DNA of 64,000 bases from a virus, in the IMG/VR virus record IMGVR_UViG_3300023175_001370, positions 1-64,000 of that record; one strand, written 5' to 3'. The first letter of the stretch is position 1. Each line of letters opens with the position of its first letter. The notes under the pieces are model-generated. The model made no database searches. It was not told the DNA's origin and was given only the letters and a program-made list of their open reading frames with translations. The position numbers were made by a program, and so were the translations under genes. Shown one piece after another: positions 41,368-50,034 of the stretch.

Positions 41368-41553
41368 ATGGATAAAATCTACTTGATAATTGATAACGCA
41401 TCTAACAAGCTAGTCGCTAAAGAAAGCGATTACGGTAATGCTTGTGAGCTTGCTTGTGCCCTAGACGAAATCTCCTGGGATGAAAACGGACACGGTCGTA
41501 ATCTTTCTATTATTTTAGAAAGCAGTTTTGATATTTCAAAACTTGACAACTAA
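41368..41553 (+). CDS. Small hypothetical protein
   Basis: 61 residues, acidic (MDKIYLIIDNASNKLVAKESDYGNACELACALDEISWDENG), with a compact alpha/beta look. AAGGAG is 9 nt ahead of the ATG. Both neighbouring promoters flank it. Function unknown. Confidence 0.6.
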   Translation: MDKIYLIIDNASNKLVAKESDYGNACELACALDEISWDENGHGRNLSIILESSFDISKLDN

Positions 41554-41570
41554 GCGAATCGTGTTATACT
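41543..41570 (+). promoter_or_regulatory. Sigma70-like promoter of the MoxR gene
   Basis: TTGACA at 41543-41548, 16-nt spacer with GCGAATCGTG, TATACT at 41565-41570. Confidence 0.7.
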
Positions 41571-41603
41571 TATTAAGTAATCAATAGAGAGAAAGGTTCT
41601 CAA

Positions 41604-42731
41604 ATGTCTCAAGTTTCACTAAATGATATGGATGTTCGTCTAGTTCGTCCTAGTGATATTCGTGCAGAAATCAACTACGCTATGAATCGTAAGCGTCCGG
41701 TCTTCATCTGGGGTCCTCCCGGTATTGGTAAGTCTGAGATTGTTGATTCAATCACACAAGAGCGTTCAGGCTACATGATTGACATGCGGCTTGCGCTAAT
41801 GGAACCCACTGACTTGCGTGGTATTCCTGTTCCTAACACTAACACAGGCTTGATGGAGTGGCTTCCTCCTGCTGATTTGCCTACTCAAGAATTAGCAGAT
41901 CAATTCGAATGCGTTGTTCTGTTTCTTGATGAAATGAATCAGGCTCCTCAGTCTGTACAAGCTGCTGCTTATCAGCTAATTCTTAATCGTCGGTTGGGTA
42001 ACTATCGTCTTCCTGACAATGTTCTAATCGTTGCTGCTGGCAATCGTGAAAGTGATCGTGGCGTAGCGTATCGTATGCCTAGCCCACTTGCTAACCGTTT
42101 TGTTCACTTAGAAATGACTACTGATTTCGAGGACTGGCAGACTTGGGCATTACAAAACAATATCGATCCTGAGGTCGTAGGTTATGTAACTGCTAACAAG
42201 ATGGATCTTATGAACTTTGATCCTCGCACTGCGTCACGGGCGTTTGCTACTCCTCGTTCATGGACTTTTGTTTCTCAGATGCTTCCTCAAGAAGGTGAGC
42301 AAATCTCAGACAGTCGTTTACATGATTTGATTGCAGGTACTGTTGGTGATGGTATCGCAACTAAGTTCATGGCACACCGAGCAATTGCTGGTAAACTGCC
42401 TAATCCGACAGATATCTTGTCAGGTAAAGTAAAGACACTGGGTTCAGAAGCAAGCGAAATTTCTGCGATGTTCTCATTAACTGCTTCACTTTGTTATGAG
42501 TTGAAGGACTTTGTTGATCGTAATGGTAAAGAGAAAATGGACGAGTTGTACAAAATGGCTGACAACTTCTTCAACTTTATGATGGATAACTTTGAAACAG
42601 AAATGACCGTACTTGGTGGTCGTACTGCACTGAAAGTTTACAAACTTCCTCTTGAACCTCGCAAAGTTCCCTGCATTGAAAAGTTCTTTAAGAAGTATGG
42701 CAAACTAATCATTGATGCACACAACGCATAA
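41604..42731 (+). CDS. MoxR-family AAA+ ATPase
   Basis: A 375-residue AAA+ protein with Walker A GPPGIGKS (residues 37-44), Walker B VVLFLDEMNQA, sensor 1 AAGNRESD, arginine-finger-type SPLANRF and a C-terminal helical part. MoxR ATPases act as chaperones with partner VWA proteins to load cofactors or activate enzymes. The next gene encodes such a VWA/metallopeptidase partner, so the two very likely work together. Each has its own promoter. Confidence 0.88.
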   Translation: MSQVSLNDMDVRLVRPSDIRAEINYAMNRKRPVFIWGPPGIGKSEIVDSITQERSGYMIDMRLALMEPTDLRGIPVPNTNTGLMEWLPPADLPTQELADQFECVVLFLDEMNQAPQSVQAAAYQLILNRRLGNYRLPDNVLIVAAGNRESDRGVAYRMPSPLANRFVHLEMTTDFEDWQTWALQNNIDPEVVGYVTANKMDLMNFDPRTASRAFATPRSWTFVSQMLPQEGEQISDSRLHDLIAGTVGDGIATKFMAHRAIAGKLPNPTDILSGKVKTLGSEASEISAMFSLTASLCYELKDFVDRNGKEKMDELYKMADNFFNFMMDNFETEMTVLGGRTALKVYKLPLEPRKVPCIEKFFKKYGKLIIDAHNA

Positions 42732-42752
42732 GGGGAGCATTGCTCCCTTTAA
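42730..42752 (+). terminator. Terminator-like hairpin after moxR
   Basis: A GC-rich 6-bp core GGGAGC with GCTCCC, ATT loop, flanked by A/T pairs and TTT. The T-run is short, so termination may be partial. Confidence 0.6.
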
Positions 42753-42756
42753 TTAC

Positions 42757-42784
42757 TTGACACTATCTAAATATGTGTTATATT
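42757..42784 (+). promoter_or_regulatory. Sigma70-like promoter
   Basis: TTGACA at 42757-42762, 16-nt spacer, TATATT at 42779-42784, ahead of the gene at 42816. Confidence 0.7.
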
Positions 42785-42815
42785 AGTAGAGTAGTTAGAA
42801 AAAAGGACGAATCAC

Positions 42816-44153
42816 ATGCAAGTCAAACCTCATGAAATTAAATCAGAAGATGATTTTAACGCAGTACTTGATGATATTCTGAAAGAAAACGGTATCGAAG
42901 TAGACGAAGATTCTGCTGAACCTGTAGTATTCGAATACACTGATTTAGAAGTCAAAGAAATGATTGTATCGGGTCGTGTGAGAATGCTAATCAAACACCC
43001 GTTCTTTGGTACACTTGCTACTCGTCTTAAACTAGTCGAGGCTGAATGGCTTCCTACTGCTGCTGTTGACGGCAAGCATTTCTACTACAATTGTGACTTC
43101 TTTCGTACTCTAACACCTGAGGAAATCGACTTCGTTGTAGGACACGAGGTCTTTCACTGTGTATATGATCACTGCGGTGTAGGTGGTCGTCTTATGGACT
43201 TTACTGAAGAAAAGCGTGATCCTAAACTGTGGAACATTGCTGCTGACTACAAAGTTAATCAGGCTACAGTAGAAGCGAAAATCGGTACTATGCCTAAGTC
43301 TGCGCTGTATGATCGTAAATACTACAAGTCTTATACAGAAGAAATTTACGCAGACCTACTAGAACAAAAAGAACAAGGTAAAGATTTCTCTAACACTGAA
43401 ACACTTGATGAACACATGTTTGGTGATGGTGAAGGTCAAGGTAGCGACGGTGAAAATGATCCTACTGGACGCAATGCTCCTATCAAAATTTCTAAAGAAG
43501 AAGCTAAAGCAATCAAGGATCAGATGAAACAAGCTGTTCTACAGGCTGCACAGTCTGCGGGTTCTGGCAATCTTCCCGGTGATATCAAGCGTATCATTAA
43601 AGATATGACTGAACCTAAAATGGACTGGCGTGAACATCTTAATCTTTCAATGCAGTCTGCACTAAAATCAGATTTTACTTGGATGCGTCAATCTCGTAAG
43701 TCACGTTCACTAGGTATCTATCTACCAGGTATGGATAATGAGTATCAAGTTGAGGCTGCTATCGGTATTGATGTTTCAGGTTCTATTTCACATGACATGA
43801 TTCGTGACTTTCTAGGTGAAATCTACGGCATCATGCAACAGTTTCAAGATTTTCGTCTCCGTATTTGGACTTTTGATACACAAGTATACGCAGATTCATT
43901 TAAAGAATTCACTCCTATGAATGCTGAGGAAATCAAAGAATACGAAATTATCGGCTGTGGTGGTACTGACTTTGAATGTAATTGGAACTTCATGGAAGAA
44001 AACGATATTCAACCTGACAAGTTCATCATGTTCACAGATGGTTATCCGTTTGGTTCATGGGGTAATCCAAACTATTGTGACACATTGTTTGTTATTCATG
44101 GATCAGATCATATCATCCCACCGTTTGGAGAGCATACTTACTACTCCAAATAA
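42816..44153 (+). CDS. DUF2201-type metallopeptidase with VWA-like domain
   Basis: A 445-residue protein. Residues 95-130 carry PEEIDFVVGHEVFHCVYDH with HEVFH (110-114), a zinc metallopeptidase HExxH site. Around residues 310-440 a VWA-like domain begins with IGIDVSGSIS, the MIDAS DxSxS motif, and continues with GCGGTDFECNW and FTDGYPF. This two-part layout is the DUF2201 family, which usually pairs with MoxR ATPases. A possible role is ATP-driven remodelling or cleavage of a host or virion protein. Confidence 0.8.
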   Translation: MQVKPHEIKSEDDFNAVLDDILKENGIEVDEDSAEPVVFEYTDLEVKEMIVSGRVRMLIKHPFFGTLATRLKLVEAEWLPTAAVDGKHFYYNCDFFRTLTPEEIDFVVGHEVFHCVYDHCGVGGRLMDFTEEKRDPKLWNIAADYKVNQATVEAKIGTMPKSALYDRKYYKSYTEEIYADLLEQKEQGKDFSNTETLDEHMFGDGEGQGSDGENDPTGRNAPIKISKEEAKAIKDQMKQAVLQAAQSAGSGNLPGDIKRIIKDMTEPKMDWREHLNLSMQSALKSDFTWMRQSRKSRSLGIYLPGMDNEYQVEAAIGIDVSGSISHDMIRDFLGEIYGIMQQFQDFRLRIWTFDTQVYADSFKEFTPMNAEEIKEYEIIGCGGTDFECNWNFMEENDIQPDKFIMFTDGYPFGSWGNPNYCDTLFVIHGSDHIIPPFGEHTYYSK

Positions 44154-44155
44154 AG

Positions 44156-44164
44156 AATAAATAA
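44156..44164 (+). promoter_or_regulatory. Late-promoter-like motif AATAAATAA, 4 nt from ATG
   Basis: Motif variant ending exactly 4 nt before the HNH gene ATG at 44169, leaving no room for a leader. Confidence 0.45.
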
Positions 44165-44168
44165 CTAT

Positions 44169-44711
44169 ATGAGTAATGACACCTTATTGCTAAATGCCAA
44201 TGGGTCACCACTCAGTGTGACTCCGCTTTCCACGCTAACGTGGCAGGAAAGTATCAAACTCATTTGGCTCGATAAAATCAATGTATTAGAATGGCATGAT
44301 GAATGGGAAGTACATAGTGTTAACCATACACTACAAGTACCATCTGTTGTATCTGTAAAAGAATATGTGCCACAGACAGGTGCAGTGAACTTTACAAGAA
44401 ACAATATTTTTATACGTGATAAATGGACATGTCAGTACTGTCATACCCAGTTTAAAAACTCAGAATTAACATTAGACCATGTACTACCAAAATCAAAAGG
44501 TGGTAAAACAACATGGGAAAATATTGTAACAGCATGTAAAAAATGCAATCACAGTAAAGGAAATAAAACACATATTCTTCCAAAGAAAATGCCTAGTAAA
44601 CCAAACTTCTATCAATTGTATAATAATAAAAACTTTATGATACATATTAGATATGAGATTTGGTTAAAATACCTAAACTGGCCAGAAGAATATGTACAAA
44701 TGGCAGTGTAA
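44169..44711 (+). CDS. HNH endonuclease
   Basis: A 180-residue protein. The HNH domain lies at about residues 75-140: NNIFIRDKWTCQYCHTQF, LTLDHVLPKSKGG (His of the HNH), TTWENIVTACKKCNHSKGN, with two Cys pairs for zinc. The N-terminal 70 residues resemble the leader seen in bacterial HNH proteins of the paclitaxel/taxilan-like type. It may be a free-standing homing enzyme or an intrinsic nuclease. No intron is visible. Confidence 0.85.
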   Translation: MSNDTLLLNANGSPLSVTPLSTLTWQESIKLIWLDKINVLEWHDEWEVHSVNHTLQVPSVVSVKEYVPQTGAVNFTRNNIFIRDKWTCQYCHTQFKNSELTLDHVLPKSKGGKTTWENIVTACKKCNHSKGNKTHILPKKMPSKPNFYQLYNNKNFMIHIRYEIWLKYLNWPEEYVQMAV

Positions 44712-44717
44712 AAACAC

Positions 44718-44746
44718 TTGACACTCATCCCAAAATAAGATATAAT
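44718..44746 (+). promoter_or_regulatory. Perfect consensus sigma70 promoter
   Basis: TTGACA at 44718-44723, 17-nt spacer, TATAAT at 44741-44746. The strongest promoter in the window by consensus. The leader carries a 9-bp hairpin and an 18-bp palindrome. Confidence 0.88.
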
Positions 44747-44752
44747 AGTAGG

Positions 44753-44788
44753 TATGAATAACTGTTTATTCATATTATATATAATATG
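44753..44788 (+). other. Leader hairpin and palindrome of the strongest promoter
   Basis: A 9-bp stem (44753-44761 with 44766-44774, CTGT loop) begins at the predicted transcript start, followed by a perfect 18-bp palindrome (44771-44788) ahead of AAAGGAG. The overlap of the two elements allows alternative folding. Confidence 0.6.
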
Positions 44789-44812
44789 ACATAAGAAATA
44801 AAGGAGTTTTAA

Positions 44813-45064
44813 ATGTCAGAAGAAACCCAAGCTGTAGAAGAGGCAGCTACAACAGAACAACCTAGCGTCACAGTAAATGACCTAGCGAATGTTTATGCTA
44901 TTATCGATCTAGCATCAAAACGAGGAGCATTTCAAGCATCAGAACTTTCTGCTGTAGGTAATGTTGCTAACAGAGTTAAAGCATTTGTTGACTTTGTACA
45001 AGCACAAAACGCAGAAAATGCTGAAGCAGAAGGCGAAGCAACTGAAGAGGCTTCGGAGTCATAA
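44813..45064 (+). CDS. Small acidic protein
   Basis: 83 residues, very acidic at both ends (MSEETQAVEEAATTEQ..., NAENAEAEGEATEEASES), with a central helical segment (LANVYAIIDLASKRGAFQASELSAVGNVANRVKAFVDFVQAQ). The best promoter in the window precedes it, so it is probably abundant. Candidate roles include DNA mimicry or a small regulator; neither is shown. Confidence 0.65.
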   Translation: MSEETQAVEEAATTEQPSVTVNDLANVYAIIDLASKRGAFQASELSAVGNVANRVKAFVDFVQAQNAENAEAEGEATEEASES

Positions 45065-45703
45065 ATGGCTAAGTTTCTTAAACATGTAGGTAGACATGAT
45101 GGAACTGGACAACGTTTAAGTACAGTGTTCATGCAACTACCTGATGAAAAAGACTATGCTTTAGTTGTTTATAGTGATTCATTACCAGATCGATACCATG
45201 ATGCTTACATGGAAGCTATTGAATCACCAGAAGGGCAAGCAACAAATAACTTGTATGAAGTTCTTACACGTAAAGTATTTTGGCATGGTACACCTATGCT
45301 AGAAACACTTCACAAAGAAGGCCATCTTAAAAAACTTCCAACAAATTCTATTATTATGACACCTAATTCAAATACTAACGTTAGGCTATCAGAAATTTTA
45401 GAACAAATGGATCAGGTTGATTCAGATACCCCGGCGCCAGTAGAAGAGGTACCAGCATCAGCACCATCACAGGTAGATGCTAATGTAGAAGATTCAAAAA
45501 AGGACGAAAATCGTGCTATTGCTCAAAATCTAATGGTTCAAGCTAATTTACTTGAACAGGATGCAATCGCAAAACGTGAAGAAGCATACAAATATGATCC
45601 TTCATTGCGTCCATCTGAAGCAAAGCCTAAGGTTCGTGTAACAACAAAAGCAAAAACAGACGCACCAAAGAAACGTGGTCGTCCAAAGAAGTCGGAGGCT
45701 TAA
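45065..45703 (+). CDS. Protein with C-terminal AT-hook
   Basis: A 212-residue protein. The folded part is residues 1-115 (MAKFLKHVGRHDGTGQRLSTVF...NSIIMTPNSNTNVRLSEIL). A Pro/Ala/Glu-rich linker follows, then a helix and a basic tail with KKRGRPKKSEA, a clear AT-hook (RGRP) for minor-groove binding of AT-rich DNA. It begins directly at the stop of the acidic protein. A nucleoid-like or replication-associated role is inferred. Confidence 0.6.
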   Translation: MAKFLKHVGRHDGTGQRLSTVFMQLPDEKDYALVVYSDSLPDRYHDAYMEAIESPEGQATNNLYEVLTRKVFWHGTPMLETLHKEGHLKKLPTNSIIMTPNSNTNVRLSEILEQMDQVDSDTPAPVEEVPASAPSQVDANVEDSKKDENRAIAQNLMVQANLLEQDAIAKREEAYKYDPSLRPSEAKPKVRVTTKAKTDAPKKRGRPKKSEA

Positions 45704-45976
45704 ATGTCAAGTAAGCGTAGTAGTATATTAAGTAGAATTGAACAGGAGCGTATACGCCAGGCAGATATCCCTGGTAGTGAATGGGATGCTAAAAACAAAC
45801 CAAATGATTGGATTGCAATCGCTTCTTATTATCTTGTACAAGAAACTAAACGTGCTACTATGCTTACTCCTCCATCCACAACCGATTTTGAAAGTGAACT
45901 TATTAAGTCGGCAGCAGTTATTCTAGCAGCGTTAGAACACGTTGAAGTAATGAAAGAAAATGGTGATCTAAGCTGA
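45704..45976 (+). CDS. DUF550/MazG-like small protein (tentative)
   Basis: 90 residues: ILSRIEQERIRQADIPGSEWDAK, DWIAIASYYLVQE, then FESELIKSAAVILAALEHVEV. The ER-x-RQ start and the helical ELIK.AAVILAALE end resemble DUF550/MazG-like nucleotide pyrophosphohydrolases, which have the helical EExxE-type site. Sites are not fully verifiable. It begins right after the AT-hook gene. Confidence 0.4.
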   Translation: MSSKRSSILSRIEQERIRQADIPGSEWDAKNKPNDWIAIASYYLVQETKRATMLTPPSTTDFESELIKSAAVILAALEHVEVMKENGDLS

Positions 45977-46293
45977 TGAAGTTTGATAGAGAAAATGAGT
46001 TTGATAGAATTATGGAAGAAATACTTCCTCTTAGTATACCAGCATCATATGTAAAAACTATCGTAGTTAAAATGAGAAATGGTTCGGTAATCTATCTATC
46101 GGGAGAAGAGTTACTAAATCCGCTCCCAATGTCAGGAGACTTTAGTTGGTCAGAAGTTGCTAAAAACTTTGAAGCAATTGATGATGTTGAAGTATTAGTA
46201 GACATACCAGAATTACGTGATAGCGTAATTAAAAATGTTAAAAATATTTTAAAGAAACATTTTGACAGTTATAAAGGCGATGATAATGATTAG
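45976..46293 (+). CDS. Hypothetical protein
   Basis: 105 residues (MKFDRENEFDRIMEEILPLSIPASYV...), mixed alpha/beta with KTIVVKMRNGSVIYLSGEEL and an acidic C-terminus. TGATG junction upstream and an 8-nt overlap with folA downstream. No family recognised. Confidence 0.6.
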   Translation: MKFDRENEFDRIMEEILPLSIPASYVKTIVVKMRNGSVIYLSGEELLNPLPMSGDFSWSEVAKNFEAIDDVEVLVDIPELRDSVIKNVKNILKKHFDSYKGDDND

Positions 46294-46798
46294 TATGTTG
46301 TTGTCTGTTGACAAGAACAACGGTATAGGATATAAAAATGGGATTCCATGGCCTATCAGTGATTCATACCAACACTACTTAAATTCAACATTAAAAGATA
46401 ATGTTGTTATTATGGGATCTAAATCTTGGCAAAGATTTAGATCAATCCCAAAGACACAATCATATGTAATAACAACAAAAGATATATCCAACTTCCCTGG
46501 AGTATTCGATTGCTATGATTATACGGCACATACTATGCGTGATATATTAGATGCGATTGATTTTAGACATCCAGGCAAATCTAAAATAATAGTTGGCGGA
46601 GCAACATTATTCGAACAATGTCATAATATGTGTGATATAATTTATTATTGTAAAGTACAAGGTTCCTATAAATGTGACAGAACATTAGATACTGGTAACT
46701 ATTTTCATGGATACAGAAAAGAGTACGAAAGAGTATTATACGGTAATAGACACAATCCAACAGTTAACGCAGAAAGATGGAGTAGAAAAAAAGTATGA
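46286..46798 (+). CDS. folA: Dihydrofolate reductase
   Basis: A 170-residue DHFR. ISMLLSVDKNNGIGYKNGIPWPIS holds the N-terminal strand and Met-20-like loop, VVIMGSKSWQRF the NADPH-binding GxKTW-type loop, and IIVGGATLFEQ the GGxxLY motif. It regenerates tetrahydrofolate used by the adjacent thyA. The ATG at 46286 is favoured by spacing from AAGG; 46280 is also possible. ATGA overlap with thyA. Confidence 0.88.
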   Translation: MISMLLSVDKNNGIGYKNGIPWPISDSYQHYLNSTLKDNVVIMGSKSWQRFRSIPKTQSYVITTKDISNFPGVFDCYDYTAHTMRDILDAIDFRHPGKSKIIVGGATLFEQCHNMCDIIYYCKVQGSYKCDRTLDTGNYFHGYRKEYERVLYGNRHNPTVNAERWSRKKV

Positions 46799-47676
46799 AC
46801 ACTTCTGAAGAAATGTATTTAGACTTACTTCACACAGTGATGGAAAAAGGCGAAGAACGTGACAAGGAGCGAACTGGCGTAGGCACAAAATCTATTTTTA
46901 TGTCAATGCTAAACTTTGATTTTAAAGATGGATTCCCACTTTTAACTACAAAGAAAGTCCCATTCAAATCTGTACTAAGTGAACTGCTTTGGTTCATTGA
47001 AGGATCCACAGATGAACGCAGATTAGCAGAAATACATTATGGTACAACATCTGGTAACATAATGGACAAAAAAACTATCTGGACAGCCAATGCTGATAAT
47101 CAAGGTAAAGAATTAGGTTACATCAATACAGCATTAACAAAGCATCTAGGACCTGTGTACGGAAAGCAATGGAGACGCTGGGAGAAGCCAGAGGGCGGGC
47201 ATATAGATCAACTAGCTAACTTGATTGAGAATATAAAAACCAATCCACAATCACGTAGACATATTCTTTCTGCTTGGAATGTAGCAGATATCGACAAGAT
47301 GGCATTACCACCATGTCACACATTCTCACAATTTTATGTTAATAATAATGGAGAACTAAGCTGCAATCTGTATCAACGTAGTGCTGATTTATTCTTGGGC
47401 GTGCCGTTCAACATTGCGTCATACTCACTATTAACACATATGATTGCACAAGTATGTGAACTTAAAGTGGGAGAGTTTTTTCACACTATCGGTGATGCTC
47501 ACATTTATATGAACCATATAGATGCGGTTAAGGAGCAATTAGAAAGAGAACCAAATGATTATCCAAATTTGGTAATCAATCCAGATATTAAATCAATTGA
47601 CGATTTCAAAATGAATGATTTTGAAATTAAAGACTATAACAGTCATGGGACTATCAAAGCGGATATGGCAGTATGA
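46795..47676 (+). CDS. thyA: Thymidylate synthase
   Basis: A 293-residue ThyA. RTGVGTKSIFMSMLNFDFKDGFPLLTTKKV is the N-terminal phosphate loop, LPPCHTFSQFYV holds the nucleophile Cys, and VPFNIASYSLLTHM has the Asn that selects dUMP; dCMP hydroxymethylases carry Asp here. GDAHIYMNHI completes the site. The Asn argues for dTMP production rather than hydroxymethyl-dCMP. It follows folA with an ATGA overlap. Confidence 0.95.
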   Translation: MNTSEEMYLDLLHTVMEKGEERDKERTGVGTKSIFMSMLNFDFKDGFPLLTTKKVPFKSVLSELLWFIEGSTDERRLAEIHYGTTSGNIMDKKTIWTANADNQGKELGYINTALTKHLGPVYGKQWRRWEKPEGGHIDQLANLIENIKTNPQSRRHILSAWNVADIDKMALPPCHTFSQFYVNNNGELSCNLYQRSADLFLGVPFNIASYSLLTHMIAQVCELKVGEFFHTIGDAHIYMNHIDAVKEQLEREPNDYPNLVINPDIKSIDDFKMNDFEIKDYNSHGTIKADMAV

Positions 47677-48302
47677 GTTTTGACTTCTTAACATTAACAG
47701 CATATGGTGATCAAATAGAATTAAAGCCAACTATAGATGGAAAGAAGTTTGTTCGCTGGTCAGAAGACAACTTCAAGTATGTTAGATATAATCCAAGACA
47801 CGATGTTAATCGTTGGGGGTTAAGTATAACTAGTTTAGATGGTGGGCTTAGTGGTGTACCAGATTTAGATAGCCTACATCAATATAATATAGAAAACAAT
47901 ACTAGTCATGCTGAAACAGACTTTGATGTAGTCACACCAGTTTACGAACAATATAAAGAACTTCAACAAATTATTGAACCATGGAAAAATTACATGTTTC
48001 GTTCACATGTAATCAGATTAGGCCCGGGAGGTTTTTTCCCACCACACCGTGACACATATCATTATGATATCAATACTTTTAGATTAATTGTTCCATTACA
48101 CAATTGTAACCCACCAAATGTTTTCTTCAACTTAGAAGAAAACGCAATGCATTGGGAACAGGGACGTATGTACTTTCTTAATACAACTAAAGTACATACC
48201 CTTTTTAATGCTAGTTTTGATAATAGTTACTGGATTGTTTTTAACATAAAATGTAATAAAGATTCGGTAAACGCTGTTTTGAGAAACTTAAAACAAAATT
48301 AG
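47673..48302 (+). CDS. Aspartyl/asparaginyl hydroxylase-like 2OG oxygenase
   Basis: A 209-residue protein with FPPHRDT (His125, Asp127), RLIVPLHNC and TTKVHTLFN (His175), the HxD...H pattern of Fe(II)/2-oxoglutarate oxygenases of the aspartyl hydroxylase-like type. ATGA overlap with thyA upstream. The end meets the first gene of the minus-strand radical-SAM operon tail to tail with 4 nt overlap. Substrate unknown; it may act in the same modification system. Confidence 0.7.
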   Translation: MSFDFLTLTAYGDQIELKPTIDGKKFVRWSEDNFKYVRYNPRHDVNRWGLSITSLDGGLSGVPDLDSLHQYNIENNTSHAETDFDVVTPVYEQYKELQQIIEPWKNYMFRSHVIRLGPGGFFPPHRDTYHYDINTFRLIVPLHNCNPPNVFFNLEENAMHWEQGRMYFLNTTKVHTLFNASFDNSYWIVFNIKCNKDSVNAVLRNLKQN

Positions 48303-49411
48303 ACTTTTCTCTTTGGTATTTTACTATCGGCTGAACTTACACAACTTTTGCTAATACAAGGCATCGGTTTATCAAATAGTTTAAATCCACTCTCAATATA
48401 TCCTAATGGTTGATCTGCACAACTATATGAACGTTTGATGGATCCGTCAGGTTCACGTATAATAATTCCTTGATATCCACTGTTACAACTCCATCCTTCA
48501 AAATTATTAAAGTTAAAAGCATTGAAACGTTCTGCTTGGTCCATATACCACTTCTTACCTTTTGAATCAGTGAACTCTACCTGCATATGCCATGGAACGC
48601 TTTTATCATTTTCACCAATAGCGTACTGTGGCATTTCAAATGTAGGCTTCGGTCTACCCTCCCATTTTCTTTTTACTTCAGTATAAGCCATTTGAGGCAT
48701 ACCATTCCACAAACGCTTCATTTGTTCTTCTGTATATCCTTCAACAACTTTTGACGCTGTTGGGTCACTTTGGGGTTTGAGGGTAACGTTGATTCCTTGC
48801 TCGTGGAAGAAAAGAGCATTTTCCCAATCTTTTTCAAACCACTCGGGAACCATGACCATGTTGATTGTAATCTGTACATCGTGTTCCTGACACAGGATTA
48901 ATTTGTCTGCAAATTCCTGCATCTTCTCCTTCGTGTCTAAATGCTCTGTATGTAAACTTGCTGTAATACTTGCTCTATGAAAAGGTTTCGCTCTTTCCAC
49001 ATAATCCTCAAACCACTTAAGTGGGCGAGAACAATTACTAGTCATATGTATACTAGTATAGTTAGTATTAGGAACATCATCAGCCAAATGGCCCAGTATG
49101 TCCAAGTATCCAGGGTGGAAGGTAGGCTCGCCCCCACTAAGACTAAAGTGAAAACTATTAAATCCATTATCACGTGCTTGCCTCTTTATTTCATCTACTG
49201 TTGCTAGACACAACTCTGTTGGTCTGTGATCTTTTCTGTCACTTCTGGCATAGGGCCAGCAATAACTACATCTATAGTTACAGAAGCGTCCAAGTAACCA
49301 TGACACTGTAAATAAGTCACGGTAAAGTAATGTACGCTGTCCTACTTGTACTAAATCATCAAAAGGTATTTTAGTAAAGTCATACTCACTCCATTTTAAG
49401 TCTTCACTCAT
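48299..49411 (-). CDS. Radical SAM protein, group C
   Basis: A 370-residue radical-SAM protein with FCNYRCSYC (Cys44, 48, 51) and LSGGEPTFHPG. Its C-terminal half contains NSGYQGIIIREPDGSIKRSYSC and PMPCISKSCVSS, a possible SPASM-like auxiliary region. The start at 49411 gives an ATGA overlap with the PP-loop gene upstream. It is the last of nine closely linked minus-strand genes. Product unknown; close in type to peptide- or small-molecule-modifying enzymes. Confidence 0.85.
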   Translation of the reverse strand: MSEDLKWSEYDFTKIPFDDLVQVGQRTLLYRDLFTVSWLLGRFCNYRCSYCWPYARSDRKDHRPTELCLATVDEIKRQARDNGFNSFHFSLSGGEPTFHPGYLDILGHLADDVPNTNYTSIHMTSNCSRPLKWFEDYVERAKPFHRASITASLHTEHLDTKEKMQEFADKLILCQEHDVQITINMVMVPEWFEKDWENALFFHEQGINVTLKPQSDPTASKVVEGYTEEQMKRLWNGMPQMAYTEVKRKWEGRPKPTFEMPQYAIGENDKSVPWHMQVEFTDSKGKKWYMDQAERFNAFNFNNFEGWSCNSGYQGIIIREPDGSIKRSYSCADQPLGYIESGFKLFDKPMPCISKSCVSSADSKIPKRKV

Positions 49412-50034
49412 AGTCGTCCAAATCCCCATTGTCTTTCTTCACACCACCAACAATAACCACACTGTTCTACTGTAGGATCAATGTCTGGTAGATGTTTCAT
49501 CGTGTCATCCATCCATTCACAACTACTAGTTAACTCAAACAAATCTAATAAGTTATGTTTTCTATATAAATTAGCAATACCACGTTTATCTATATTAGCA
49601 AATGGTAATCTAACTTTACCATCAAACAGAATTTCAGGGCGATTACCGTCTGGTGTTCTATCATCTACTGGACCATCTTTACTAATGAAACTCTCAACGA
49701 CATCTGCCGGCGGATTAGCTGTAGCACCATTATAAAAACAACTTATAGTATTACTATCTAATAATGAACTAAGATCCTCGTTCAAGTTTTCTAATGTCTG
49801 ATGTGGTATATGTCTTAATCTATGGTCATAGTTTGTAAATCCAGTAGCATTGCTACAGTACTCTATGATAGAAGGAGTTCTTTTTGCATTACGTTCAAAT
49901 TTATCTGCTGCTGCTACTGTACATATGTACATTTTATTTTTATGTACAGACATCAGTAAGTACAATAGAAGTGCGCTATCTGCACCTCCACTGACTGATA
50001 CTCCTATAGGTTCATTCGGTGTTTCTATAATCAT
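49408..50034 (-). CDS. PP-loop ATPase, QueC/ExsB-like (copy 1)
   Basis: A 208-residue adenine-nucleotide alpha-hydrolase with the PP-loop VSGGADSALLL (about residues 14-24). At the C-terminus QCGYCWWCEERQWGFG gives a Cys-x2-Cys-x2-Cys set like the zinc motif of QueC, with another Cys at SSCEW. QueC turns 7-carboxy-7-deazaguanine into preQ0 by ATP-driven amide/nitrile formation. As queE and dpdA are present, this or the second copy could supply that step, or it may adenylate another substrate. ATGA overlaps on both sides. Confidence 0.7.
   Translation of the reverse strand: MIIETPNEPIGVSVSGGADSALLLYLLMSVHKNKMYICTVAAADKFERNAKRTPSIIEYCSNATGFTNYDHRLRHIPHQTLENLNEDLSSLLDSNTISCFYNGATANPPADVVESFISKDGPVDDRTPDGNRPEILFDGKVRLPFANIDKRGIANLYRKHNLLDLFELTSSCEWMDDTMKHLPDIDPTVEQCGYCWWCEERQWGFGRL

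Noticed and set aside
44169-44711. HNH gene as part of a self-splicing intron
   Set aside because: Flanking genes are intact and no split gene or intron core is visible, so I treat it as free-standing.
46795-47676. dCMP hydroxymethylase instead of thymidylate synthase
   Set aside because: The PFNIASY motif keeps the Asn for dUMP; hydroxymethylases have Asp.
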